In this document: in pieces, positions 8,317 through 16,383 of the stretch
Layout of the letters: each line of letters opens with the position of its first letter
Position numbering within the stretch: position 1 is the stretch's first letter
From: Burkholderiales bacterium
GTDB lineage: Bacteria; Pseudomonadota; Gammaproteobacteria; Burkholderiales; Burkholderiaceae_D
Assembly: GCA_016200895.1 (NCBI GenBank)
Contig: JACQDX010000018.1
Coordinates: forward strand, 1-64,000
Direction: 5' to 3'
Length of the DNA: 64,000 nucleotides
Translations under genes and position numbers: made by a program
The notes under the pieces: generated by a model
The model's input: only the letters and a program-made list of their open reading frames with translations
Database searches by the model: none
Told to the model about the DNA's origin: nothing

Positions 8317-9321
8317 ATGAGAAACAATACCCGCCTGGCCTTCAATTCCTTGCTGGCCCGCCTGAGCGAACTCAACGGCGTCGATGACGCCACCAAAACC
8401 TTTAGCATCGCCCCCACAGTGCAACAAAAGCTGGAAACCAAGATACAAGAATCCAGCGAGTTCTTAAGCAAAATCAACATCATCGGCGTCACCGAGATGG
8501 AAGGCGAAAAGCTGCACCTCGGCATTACCAGCCCGGTCGCCAGTCGTACCGATACCACGCAGACAGAAAGACAGACACGCGATTTGACCAGCCTGTCCAA
8601 TGACCGCTATCGCTGTGCCAAGACCGATTTTGATACGCATATCCCTTACGCCAAGCTCGATGCCTGGGCCAAGTTTGCCGACTTCCAAACCCGTATCCGT
8701 GACGTCATCGTCAAACGCCAGGCGCTCGACCGAATGGTCATCGGCTTTAACGGTACCGCCGTGGCACCAAACACCAATATCGCCACTTACCCGCTGCTGC
8801 AAGACGTCAATAAAGGCTGGCTGCAGCAAATGCGCGAAAACTCCCCCGAGCGTGTCTTGTCCTCTGGTGGCACTGCCAACAAAATCAAAATCGGTGCCGG
8901 TGGCGACTTCGCCAATCTGGACGCCGCCGTGTATGACGCCATCAACCTGCTGGATCCATGGTTCCGCGAAGATGCCGGTCTTGTCTGCATCGTCGGCCGC
9001 CAGCTCATGCATGACAAGTATTTCCCCCTGGTGAACAAGAATCAGGCCGCAACCGAAACCCTGGCATCTGACATCATCATCAGCCAAAAGCGTATCGGTG
9101 GTCTGCAGGCGGCGACAGTGCCTTACTTCCCGGCAAACAGCATTCTGATTACGCGCTATGACAATTTGTCTATCTACTTCCAAGAAGGTGCGCGCCGCCG
9201 TCAGGTCATGGAAAACCCCAAGCGTGACCGCATAGAAAACTATGAGTCCTCGAATGATGCCTATGTCGTCGAAGATTACGGCATTGCTGCAGCCATTGAA
9301 CATATCGAGCTGGTGGCCTGA
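8317..9321 (+). CDS. N: Major capsid protein, P2 gpN family
   Basis: 334 residues (P2 gpN 357), HK97 fold expected. Typical segments: MRNNTRLAFNSLLARLSELN at the start, the KTDFDTHIPYAKLDAWA motif, and NLSIYFQEGARRRQVMENPK near the end. GGAG lies 9 bp before the ATG. gpN is cleaved by gpO after the N-terminal arm in P2; the same is likely here by position. Confidence 0.95.
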   Translation: MRNNTRLAFNSLLARLSELNGVDDATKTFSIAPTVQQKLETKIQESSEFLSKINIIGVTEMEGEKLHLGITSPVASRTDTTQTERQTRDLTSLSNDRYRCAKTDFDTHIPYAKLDAWAKFADFQTRIRDVIVKRQALDRMVIGFNGTAVAPNTNIATYPLLQDVNKGWLQQMRENSPERVLSSGGTANKIKIGAGGDFANLDAAVYDAINLLDPWFREDAGLVCIVGRQLMHDKYFPLVNKNQAATETLASDIIISQKRIGGLQAATVPYFPANSILITRYDNLSIYFQEGARRRQVMENPKRDRIENYESSNDAYVVEDYGIAAAIEHIELVA

Positions 9322-9323
9322 TC

Positions 9324-10061
9324 ATGTCACACACCAGCCTGGCCATGCGCCACTTTGCCCGTATCACCGCCGAGCGGGCCAATGCACAAAGTAACCAAGG
9401 CGGCGAACTCACCGGCAACGCTTACGAGCTGATGCTTGCCAAGCTTATCAACGACAAGCAAAGGCTCAAGGCCATCAAGTCTATCCAGCGAAAAATCGAA
9501 CTCAAGCGCGAAATTCTGCCTGAATACGATGACTGGATAAACGGCGCACTGGAGAGCGGCAACGGCGCACAAGACCAGGTATTAACCACAGTCCTGGTCT
9601 GGCACATAGACGCTGGCACCTATGCCCGCGCCCTGGACATCGCGCAATACTGTCTGGTTCATAACCTGAGTCTGCCAGATCAATACGCCCGTGATGTGTC
9701 CACCCTGCTGCTTGATGAAATCCCCGGCGCATACCTCGAAGGCCGATTTGAAAGCCCAGCCGCAGCCGTGGAAACGCTCAGAGCCGTGCAACTGCTGACC
9801 GTCAATGCTGATGTACCAGACCAGGCCAGTGCCAAGCTGTACAAGGCGCTGGGCTATGCACAGATAGGCAAGATGGGCAATGGCGACATTGACTTTGAAC
9901 AGTTGCCAGAAGAAGCCGCCAGCAAGGCATTGGACAACCTGCGCAAAGCACTGGACCTCTTCCAACACATAGGCGTCAAAAAAGATATTGAACGGCTGGA
10001 ACGCCGTTTAAAGAAAACTGCAGACGATGAAACGGCCACCAGCCCGCCACCACCTGCATAA
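9324..10061 (+). CDS. M: Terminase small (endonuclease) subunit, P2 gpM family
   Basis: 245 residues (P2 gpM 247). Recognises and cuts cos DNA together with gpP. The stretch KAIKSIQRKIELKREILPEYDDWINGAL and VLVWHIDAGTYARALDIAQY are gpM hallmarks. It begins 2 bp after gene N. The C-terminal ~60 residues are charged and helical, ending in a Ser/Pro tail. Confidence 0.93.
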   Translation: MSHTSLAMRHFARITAERANAQSNQGGELTGNAYELMLAKLINDKQRLKAIKSIQRKIELKREILPEYDDWINGALESGNGAQDQVLTTVLVWHIDAGTYARALDIAQYCLVHNLSLPDQYARDVSTLLLDEIPGAYLEGRFESPAAAVETLRAVQLLTVNADVPDQASAKLYKALGYAQIGKMGNGDIDFEQLPEEAASKALDNLRKALDLFQHIGVKKDIERLERRLKKTADDETATSPPPPA

Positions 10062-10168
10062 CAGGCACCCTCCGGCGCCGGGCGGCGTGGGCCGATCAGG
10101 GATTTCTAGCCATTTACCCTGTGACAGCCCACCCACCGCCCCCTTGAAACCTTTCACCGTCCAATGCC

Positions 10169-10660
10169 ATGCCATCATTTTTAGCCACACCACCAGGCGG
10201 CCAACCAGTCACAAGCCAGGCAAACAACATCATTACCAATGATGGATTCTTCCCGGATCTGGATGTCATCGCCATGCGCGACGCCATCAGGCTGGACGGC
10301 ACCGTCACCGATGCCCGTCTGATCGCAGCCACGGTAGACGCCATCATCTTTGTCAATGACCAGGTCAAAGAGCTGAAGGCATCAGCCATAGGCGCAGGAC
10401 ACAGCAGCATGGCCGCCATCCCAGCCGCCCAAGTCAACCGACAAAGCGTCCTGATTGCCCACTACCTGCGCGCTGTTTATTGCACAGCAAAAGCAGATTT
10501 GATTGAGCGGTACAAGGATTACGACACCACCGCCACGTCACTGGATGACAAGAAGCTGGTCGGCTTTCTGGCAAATGGGCCTGATGAAGAACGCAGGAAT
10601 GCAGCCTGGGCGATATCTAAGCTCATGGGCCGCCATCAAGTCACGGTCGAATTGATATAG
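10169..10660 (+). CDS. L: Head completion/stabilisation protein, P2 gpL family
   Basis: 163 residues (P2 gpL 169). Plugs the portal after packaging. The pattern FFPDLDVIAMRDAIRLDGTV and the C-terminal ARRNAAWAISKL-like helix (here RRNAAWAISKLMGRHQVTVEL) match the family. A 107-bp gap separates it from M, without an obvious gene. Confidence 0.9.
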   Translation: MPSFLATPPGGQPVTSQANNIITNDGFFPDLDVIAMRDAIRLDGTVTDARLIAATVDAIIFVNDQVKELKASAIGAGHSSMAAIPAAQVNRQSVLIAHYLRAVYCTAKADLIERYKDYDTTATSLDDKKLVGFLANGPDEERRNAAWAISKLMGRHQVTVELI

Positions 10661-10662
10661 CC

Positions 10663-10866
10663 ATGATCGTCCGCGCCCAACAAAACGACACCTTAGACCT
10701 GCTGATCTGGCGTCACCTGGGCAGCACCAGCGTCATCGCTGACGTGCTGGCCTTAAATCCCGGCATCAGCGGCCTGGGTGCATTCCTGCCCATGGGCAAA
10801 GCAATCACATTACCAGACCGCGCACCTGCAGCGCCAGTGCTGCAAATGATTAACTTGTGGGACTAA
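10663..10866 (+). CDS. X: Tail protein X (LysM-like), P2 gpX family
   Basis: 67 residues, as in P2. Short LysM-like fold: RAQQNDTLDLLIWRHLG at the N-terminus and the ITLPDR motif near the C-terminus. Essential for tail completion in P2. Starts 2 bp after L. Confidence 0.92.
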   Translation: MIVRAQQNDTLDLLIWRHLGSTSVIADVLALNPGISGLGAFLPMGKAITLPDRAPAAPVLQMINLWD

Positions 10867-10868
10867 CC

Positions 10869-11090
10869 ATGAACGACTACCCCATGGAAACAGTGAAATC
10901 TATGCCACCTATCGCCATCAGTGCAATCACCTTGCTGGGCATCCCCCTCAATGAATGGGTATTCATCCTGACGATTATTTATACCGTACTGCAGATTACG
11001 TTTTTTGTGCGCGACAGAATGTTAAAGCCTTGGCTACACAGACGTGTAAATCAGCGTGCCAATGCGCAGAAAGGTAAGAGCCAATCATGA
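10869..11090 (+). CDS. Holin-like small membrane protein
   Basis: 73 residues from the ATG at 10869, which directly follows the stop of X; a GTG at 10857 would overlap X. One clear transmembrane segment (WVFILTIIYTVLQITFFV) and a preceding hydrophobic stretch (AISAITLLGIPL), then a basic cytoplasmic tail. Position between X and the lysozyme is that of P2 gpY holin. It probably forms the membrane lesion that starts lysis. Confidence 0.78.
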   Translation: MNDYPMETVKSMPPIAISAITLLGIPLNEWVFILTIIYTVLQITFFVRDRMLKPWLHRRVNQRANAQKGKSQS

Positions 11091-11584
11091 GTACAGATAT
11101 CAAACAAAAACTGATCGCTGCAGGCATTGCCGCTGCCTTACCCTTGATTGTCCTGTTTGAAGGCACCCGGCAAACTGCCTACCTTGATCCGGTCAGCATC
11201 CCCACGATTTGCCGGGGCCACACTGGTGGCGTCAAGCTGGGTCAGACTGCCACCATAGAGCAATGCGACGACTTGACAGTACAAGACTTGCTCAAGGCAA
11301 AAGCATCAATGGAAAGCTGCCTGAAAGTGCCACTCAACGACAACCAGCGCGCCGCCTTCACGTCATTTGTATTCAATGTGGGACCAGGCCGCAAAGGCGT
11401 CAAAGACGGTTTCTGCGTGCTGGAAAGCGGCAAGCCGTCCACCATGATTACCTTGCTCAACAAAGGCGACTACACAGGCGCGTGCAATCAAATGCAGTTT
11501 TGGAACAAAGCCGGTGGTGTGGTGTACACAGGCCTGACAAGACGCCGGGCCGCAGAACGCGCACTCTGTTTGAAACCAGTATAA
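11087..11584 (+). CDS. Phage lysozyme (endolysin), GH24 family, with signal-anchor N-terminus
   Basis: 165 residues. Hydrolyses peptidoglycan. Candidate triad Glu25 (FEGTR), Asp34 (YLDPV) and Thr40 (IPTICRGHTGG), with the spacing of SAR endolysins such as P21 Lyz and RrrD. Residues 8-24 are a weakly hydrophobic Ala-rich segment (LIAAGIAAALPLIVLF), consistent with a signal-arrest-release domain, so export may not need the holin. Five cysteines are present. Starts inside the end of the holin gene (4-bp overlap). Confidence 0.93.
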   Translation: MSTDIKQKLIAAGIAAALPLIVLFEGTRQTAYLDPVSIPTICRGHTGGVKLGQTATIEQCDDLTVQDLLKAKASMESCLKVPLNDNQRAAFTSFVFNVGPGRKGVKDGFCVLESGKPSTMITLLNKGDYTGACNQMQFWNKAGGVVYTGLTRRRAAERALCLKPV

Positions 11585-11597
11585 GGAAGCCACCGTC

Positions 11598-12104
11598 ATG
11601 CCCGACTTCATCAAACTGCTGGACCCACGCCCATGGCTTGCCCTGGTCGCGGCCGCCGCTGCCCTGTTTTGTGTCGTCAAATACAAAGACGCCATACACC
11701 AGGTAGATAAACTCACCGCCCAGATTGAAAAGGACAAAGCAGAAGCCACCGCCACCGCGCGCGAAAATGAAAAGCTCATGTCCCGCAGCCTGGCCGCCAT
11801 CGCCACCAACCACCAAAAGGAAATGCAAAATGAAAAAGACAAACGCGACAAGTTTATTAGTGATGTCCGCACTGGTGCTGTGCGCCTGTCAATCCCCGTC
11901 AAAGCTTGCACCGCCCATACCGGCGCAAATACCACCACTGGACCCGGCAATAGCCCAGAAACGCGAGCCGAACTTACGCCAGAGGCTGGAGCAGCTCTTG
12001 CAGCCATCGCCGCAGACGGTGACGACGCCATCAGGCAATTGAATGCCTGTATAGACAGCTACCAGGCCATCAGGGCCATTTCCAACCATGTACAAACCAA
12101 ATAG
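11598..12104 (+). CDS. Rz-like inner membrane spanin (LysB)
   Basis: 168 residues. One N-terminal transmembrane segment (WLALVAAAAALFCVVKY) followed by a long charged coiled coil (about 35-95), the build of an i-spanin that links to the outer membrane lipoprotein Rz1 to fuse the membranes at lysis. It comes 13 bp after the lysozyme gene, and an Rz1 lipoprotein gene is nested in the +1 frame. Confidence 0.85.
   Translation: MPDFIKLLDPRPWLALVAAAAALFCVVKYKDAIHQVDKLTAQIEKDKAEATATARENEKLMSRSLAAIATNHQKEMQNEKDKRDKFISDVRTGAVRLSIPVKACTAHTGANTTTGPGNSPETRAELTPEAGAALAAIAADGDDAIRQLNACIDSYQAIRAISNHVQTK
11830..12042 (+). CDS. Rz1-like outer membrane spanin lipoprotein (LysC), nested in Rz
   Basis: 70 residues in another frame, wholly inside the Rz gene. 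The ATG at 11830 gives MKKTNATSLLVMSALVLCAC: a basic n-region, hydrophobic core and lipobox LCA-C. The mature part is proline-rich (PIPAQIPPLDPA), as in Rz1 proteins, and ends in a helical stretch RQRLEQLL. Nested Rz/Rz1 is a known architecture in P2 (lysB/lysC) and lambda. Confidence 0.85.
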   Translation: MKKTNATSLLVMSALVLCACQSPSKLAPPIPAQIPPLDPAIAQKREPNLRQRLEQLLQPSPQTVTTPSGN

Positions 12105-12582
12105 CCTACGCGCCCACCTGACAGCCGCCTTGCCGGATCTGCAGCGCAACCCAGACAAACTGCTGGTGTTTGCTGACAAAGGCAGCTTGCGCACCACGCG
12201 CACGGCTTCACGGTCTTTTGAATATGCCTATGTCTTGAATGTCATTGTGACCGACTACGGCGGCGAAGAAGACGCGCTCATGGTTCCCTTGCTGGACTGG
12301 GTGACAGTGCACCAGGCAGACTTGCTCGGCAACGAAGACAAAAGCAACAAGGGCATACGCTTTGTTGTTGACTTCAATAATCATGACAGCGTTGATATCA
12401 GTTTAGAACTGGACATTACCGAGCGCGTCATAGTCAAGCAGACCGGCAATAAGCTTGATATTGCACACGCGGGCGAGATAGCCGCCACACCGGACTATTC
12501 CGCACCGTTCTGGCAGCTCTACAACGGCGACAACCTGCTTGCGGAATGGCAGGTACTCAACCCAGCGCAAGACAATGGCTGA
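12088..12582 (+). CDS. R: Tail completion protein, P2 gpR family
   Basis: 164 residues (P2 gpR 155). The start MYKPNSLRAHLTAALPDL and the TTRTASRSFEYAYVLNVIV and ITERVIVK segments are typical. It adds to the head-proximal end of the tail. The start overlaps the Rz gene by 17 bp. Confidence 0.92.
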   Translation: MYKPNSLRAHLTAALPDLQRNPDKLLVFADKGSLRTTRTASRSFEYAYVLNVIVTDYGGEEDALMVPLLDWVTVHQADLLGNEDKSNKGIRFVVDFNNHDSVDISLELDITERVIVKQTGNKLDIAHAGEIAATPDYSAPFWQLYNGDNLLAEWQVLNPAQDNG

Positions 12583-13036
12583 CGATCTCAAGGCGCTAGA
12601 ACAATGGGCAAGCGTCCTGCTTGCCCAGCTAGATGCGGCCAACCGGCGCAAAGTCAGTCTGAAAGTCGCCCAGGATTTGCGTCGCTCACAGCAGCAGCGC
12701 ATCAAAGCGCAAATGACGCCTGAAGGTCTCCAATATACGCCCAGGAAGCCGCGCAAGGATTTGCGCAATAAAAAGGAACGGATAAAAAAGCAGAAGGCCG
12801 CTATGTTTGCCAAGCTGCGCACCAATGCCAACCTGAAAGTAAAAGCAGACGGCAATGAAATTGCTGTGGGATTCTTTGGCCGCGTTGCCCGCATTGCGCG
12901 AGTGCATCAGTTTGGATTAAAAGATCGCGTTGTCCAACACGGCCCTGAAATTAACTATTCCTCACGCCCACTGCTAGGATTAAATGCAATAGATAGAGAG
13001 TTATTAAAAATTAGCCTTTTAAAGCACGTAATATAA
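12575..13036 (+). CDS. S: Tail completion/virion morphogenesis protein, P2 gpS family
   Basis: 153 residues (P2 gpS 150). The chosen ATG overlaps the stop of R (ATGGCTGA), a coupling signal. Family markers: RKVSLKVAQDLRRSQQQRI, FAKLRTNANLKVK and RIARVHQFGLKDRV. Needed for correct tail length and head joining in P2. Base composition turns AT-rich right at its 3' end, where foreign cargo begins; the last codons may be altered compared with relatives. Confidence 0.92.
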   Translation: MADDLKALEQWASVLLAQLDAANRRKVSLKVAQDLRRSQQQRIKAQMTPEGLQYTPRKPRKDLRNKKERIKKQKAAMFAKLRTNANLKVKADGNEIAVGFFGRVARIARVHQFGLKDRVVQHGPEINYSSRPLLGLNAIDRELLKISLLKHVI

Positions 13037-13115
13037 ATAGTACACTTATAACAAATGCTCGAAACAAAGATTTCCCTGGTTGAGCCAAGTGCAAAAAATT
13101 TTAAAGGAATTTTAA

Positions 13116-14900
13116 ATGTCTCAAAGAAATAAAAACAATATCCCCGCTGAGGCATTGGATAATCCTAACAGGGACAAAAAAACAATTCATGATGTTCCTC
13201 AGATATGCCTTTTTGACCTAGACGATTCCATCGTGGAATCACTTAAAGATGCATCATTTAAATGTACGACAGGGTCACTAGGGCATTTAGTGCGAGTTCC
13301 GAACTTAAAAAGTAGAGACAAGCATTTACTGAATTTAAGCTATTCACACCCCGATAATCTACATGAGTTCGACATATTAATTTTTAATATGGATTCCAGT
13401 GTAGAGATATCTCACGAGGAAGTGGAAGCTACATTTGAAAACGTTAAAGGGCAAACTACACACGCGATAGTGAGTACGTTTCCAGAAAATATTTTTAATC
13501 CAAAAGCACTATCTACAACGATAGTCAAGCAGACAGTTAATAAAATATTGCGGAAAGAATCTATTGTAATAATATTCGCAAGCTCAGAAGAAAGCGTTAT
13601 CTATCATTCAGTAGAAATTAATTCAATTGGGCATGGTGATACGACCCGGAGTGAATATAAAAATACCAATTTCTACAGTGGCTTCCCGGAATGTCACAAC
13701 AAAACAGGCAAAATAATGAAAATGCCTGAAAAACCCTTGGAACTTTCACGTGTGTTGTCTAAGCACTCAAATGATTCACAATATAGATTGGTTTTTACAC
13801 ATCCTGAAATTCAGGAAAATAGAAAATTAGTGAAAGATCCTAACTTTATTCCTTTATTGCTAAATAATGATAATGAAGTAATTTCTTTTATTGATTTTCG
13901 TTCAAGCGGTTGTGTATTGGTCTTTCCATGTGTGAATGATAAGAAGGCTCTTTTGCTTGAATTATTTAATAATTTACTCCCAGGAGTTTTTCCAAAACTG
14001 TTTCCATTTCATGGCGAATTCGGTTGGCTTGAGAATGGCGATTATTTGCTTCCTGGTGAAGACCTTTTAATTCAAAGAAGAGAGGAAATTGAAAATTCTT
14101 ACTTAAAGGCAGTTGAGCAAAATGCGAATGCCATAAAGAATATTAAATTAGAGTTCAGTTTTCTTCATGATTTGATTTCAGAAACAGGGGCGAAACTCGT
14201 TTCTGCGGTTGAACATTATTTAAAATGGTTAGACTTTAAAAAAGTAGTAAATCTAGACGATACTGACCCAGAAATTTTAGAAGAAGATTTACAAATTGAT
14301 TGCGGTGACAGGTTTTTAGTGATTGAAGTAAAAGGCATCGGTGGCACATCAACTGATAACGACTGCTCACAGATCAGCAAGATAAGGATGCGACGATGTG
14401 AGCAGAGAAATAAATTTGATGTCTTCGGTTTGTATATCGTAAATCACCAAAGATATATGCCACCAGAAACCAGAAAAAATCCTCCCTTCACAGAAAATCA
14501 AATGAAAGACGCAGTTTCAGATAAGCGAGGCCTACTCACAACTTATGAGTTATATAAAGCATACTTCATGGTAGAAACCGGGATTCTTACAAAAACTGAG
14601 ATCCGCGAACGATTATTTGAACTCGGACGCATTGAACTAGAACCAAAAAATCTTGTCAGCCTCGGTATTGCAAAAGAAGTGTTCGTGTCAGGCTCCATAG
14701 CAATACTTAATATTTCTGACGTCGAATTAAAAAATAATATGGATTTGTTTGTTAAGAAGAAAAATACATTTAAAAAAGTTAAAGTCTTATCAATGCAATC
14801 AAACGATATCGATGTCGAAACTTTTTCAAACGGTGAAGTTGGAGTAAAGTTAGATCAACCAGTAAAAAAGAATTCAGAATTTTTTGTCCAGAAAATTTAG
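13116..14900 (+). CDS. Large cargo protein with a PD-(D/E)XK nuclease-like domain
   Basis: 594 residues, clearly more AT-rich than the flanking phage genes. Residues ~345-430 hold a plausible PD-(D/E)XK core: a helix with Glu (SAVEHYLKWLDF), an Asp strand (EEDLQIDCG, Asp391 or Asp395), FLVIEVKG with Glu404-x-Lys406, and a downstream CSQISKIRMRR helix with Gln. The N-terminal ~330 residues match no domain I recognise; they contain VVSTFPEN-like and alternating strand/helix segments that could be a sensor fold. No partner gene is adjacent on the same strand. The S-V interval hosts variable cargo in P2 relatives, so a phage-defence role is a reasonable hypothesis; the nuclease call is by motif only. 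Confidence 0.6.
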   Translation: MSQRNKNNIPAEALDNPNRDKKTIHDVPQICLFDLDDSIVESLKDASFKCTTGSLGHLVRVPNLKSRDKHLLNLSYSHPDNLHEFDILIFNMDSSVEISHEEVEATFENVKGQTTHAIVSTFPENIFNPKALSTTIVKQTVNKILRKESIVIIFASSEESVIYHSVEINSIGHGDTTRSEYKNTNFYSGFPECHNKTGKIMKMPEKPLELSRVLSKHSNDSQYRLVFTHPEIQENRKLVKDPNFIPLLLNNDNEVISFIDFRSSGCVLVFPCVNDKKALLLELFNNLLPGVFPKLFPFHGEFGWLENGDYLLPGEDLLIQRREEIENSYLKAVEQNANAIKNIKLEFSFLHDLISETGAKLVSAVEHYLKWLDFKKVVNLDDTDPEILEEDLQIDCGDRFLVIEVKGIGGTSTDNDCSQISKIRMRRCEQRNKFDVFGLYIVNHQRYMPPETRKNPPFTENQMKDAVSDKRGLLTTYELYKAYFMVETGILTKTEIRERLFELGRIELEPKNLVSLGIAKEVFVSGSIAILNISDVELKNNMDLFVKKKNTFKKVKVLSMQSNDIDVETFSNGEVGVKLDQPVKKNSEFFVQKI

Positions 14901-14967
14901 AATTCTTCCATACAGCAGACCTGTCTAAGACAGGTCGTTTATCCCAAATAAAATATGATCAAATCTG

Positions 14968-15729
14968 CTAGGTAATAATAATCAACTCCTTTGTTTTTTC
15001 TGTTGAACGGCCATTTCCCCCAATGGTGTAAGTAATCTCAACTGTACTCATATTCAGCCCTGCAAAAATTTTCCGCATCTCAGGTAAATCATTCACGCTA
15101 ATCACCATCTTTCCCTTAATGGATTTCGCTAAGGCCGCCATTTCATAGAACTGATCGAGGCCAAACTCGACGCCATAATCAGCCATCTTCCAGTAAGGTG
15201 GATCACAGTAAAAAAGCGTATGCGGTTTGTCATAGCGCCTTATACATTCTTGCCAGGGCAGGTTTTCAATGACAGTATCAGCCAGACGCGATTGCGCTGC
15301 TTTGAAGTCTTCAACAAAAGTACGTTTGTTCAGGCGCGGGCCGCGATCAGTCATCGTTCCAAAATGCTGACCGGTCACCTTGCCGCCGAAAGCAGTTTTT
15401 TGCAGATAATAAAAACGGGCGGCGCGCTGTATGTCCGTCAAATGTTCAAGCGGCTGACTCTGGTATAACTGGAACTGGCGACGACCAACAGGCATAAAGT
15501 TAATTTCTTCTGCCAGGGCATCACGGTGGTATTTCACGACACGGTACAGGTTCATTAATTCGCCGTTGATGTCGTTGATAATTTCAGACTTGGCGGGCTT
15601 CTTCATAAAGAATAATGCCGCCGCACCGCTAAAGGGTTCTACATAGCAGGTATGTTCAGGGAACAGGGGCAGGATGTGTTTTGCCAGACGGCGTTTGCCG
15701 CCCATCCATGGTACGAGTGGTTTGCTCAA
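14968..15729 (-). CDS. DNA adenine N6-methyltransferase (Dam/D12 class)
   Basis: 253 residues. Motif for SAM binding PWMGGKRRLAKHIL at the N-terminus, FSGAAALFF, and catalytic CDPPYW near residue 177. Dam-like enzymes methylate adenine, often in GATC; the target here is unknown. It overlaps the 3' end of com by 74 bp, so translation is likely coupled. No cognate restriction enzyme is adjacent on the same strand, so it may protect phage DNA or act in regulation. Confidence 0.93.
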   Translation of the reverse strand: MSKPLVPWMGGKRRLAKHILPLFPEHTCYVEPFSGAAALFFMKKPAKSEIINDINGELMNLYRVVKYHRDALAEEINFMPVGRRQFQLYQSQPLEHLTDIQRAARFYYLQKTAFGGKVTGQHFGTMTDRGPRLNKRTFVEDFKAAQSRLADTVIENLPWQECIRRYDKPHTLFYCDPPYWKMADYGVEFGLDQFYEMAALAKSIKGKMVISVNDLPEMRKIFAGLNMSTVEITYTIGGNGRSTEKTKELIIIT

Positions 15730-15868
15730 TATGGGCTCCGGTATTAGATGTGGAGCTCATGGCCCTCAAGTGGTTCAAGGTTTTACAACGTGGGCACTTA
15801 ATGGCGAGGGTGACAAATTCACCCTCACCCAATTTACGGGAGCATGTCCCACAGCGGATATCCTGCAT
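15656..15868 (-). CDS. com: Com-like zinc-finger translational regulator
   Basis: 70 residues from the ATG at 15868, whose MQDIRCGTC start matches Mu Com proteins; an upstream in-frame ATG at 15934 is possible. Cysteine pairs CGTC and CPRC form the zinc finger, followed by LNHLRA as in Com. In phage Mu, Com opens a hairpin on mom mRNA to allow its translation. Here the gene overlaps an adenine methylase, the same pairing found in other prophages, so it probably controls that enzyme's translation. Confidence 0.85.
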   Translation of the reverse strand: MQDIRCGTCSRKLGEGEFVTLAIKCPRCKTLNHLRAMSSTSNTGAHIEQTTRTMDGRQTPSGKTHPAPVP

Positions 15869-16049
15869 TTTAAAATCACCAAAAACGTGGTAGCCTTGGC
15901 GCGCCTGTCGACAGGTGACGCGGTCATCGGCCAATCTGGCAGATCCTCACTGCTGGTGCGGTGGCGTATTCGGTGTTAGAGCATCGAGTACGTCGCCGCG
16001 TCCTTTTAGGATTATCTCTTACCGCACGCGCACGCGTAGCAAGTAGCAG

Positions 16050-16070
16050 GTTGTTATCAAGCATAGTAAC
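16050..16070. promoter_or_regulatory. Candidate late-activator box upstream of com-dam
   Basis: 21-bp dyad GTTGTTAT...AGTAAC, same design as 7313-7333 and 17186-17206. It is 182 bp upstream of com on the minus strand, so it may tie the methylase operon to late transcription. Confidence 0.6.
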
Positions 16071-16383
16071 CCCGTGCCGCGTGACCAATTTCTCTATCTC
16101 GCCAAATTTAAAGCGCAAAATGAATTAAGCAAAGTGTTTTGTCGAATTTGATCAGCCTAGATAGGTACGAATGGATTCGAGTATTCGCACGCATGGCATT
16201 TTAGGAAGGAACCGTCTTGGCGTGGGCGCGACTACTTCACAAATTAAATCTACGCTGGCTAAGTAGAGTGCTATATTGAATTGCGCACTATTTTGATTTG
16301 ATATTTAACTATGATCCTGTAAAGACCTGTCCTTGCGCAATTTCAAGGTGAATCTTAGCACCGTCATTACACGAAAATTTGTC

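Noticed and set aside
8464-9303. Long minus-strand frame opposite gene N
   Set aside because: Antisense shadow of a well-identified capsid gene produced by its codon bias.
11209-11706. 165-codon plus-strand frame over the lysozyme
   Set aside because: Arg/Pro/His-rich shadow of the lysozyme gene, no family features.
13116-14900. Retron or toxin-antitoxin pair with the neighbouring methylase
   Set aside because: No reverse transcriptase motif, no adjacent small partner on the same strand, and the Dam gene belongs with com on the opposite strand.
15924-16118. Minus-strand 64-codon frame starting MRFKFGEIEKLVTRHG
   Set aside because: It spans the candidate late box and the duplicated promoter segment; a similar peptide arises from the second copy for the same reason. 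It cannot be fully excluded as a small gene.
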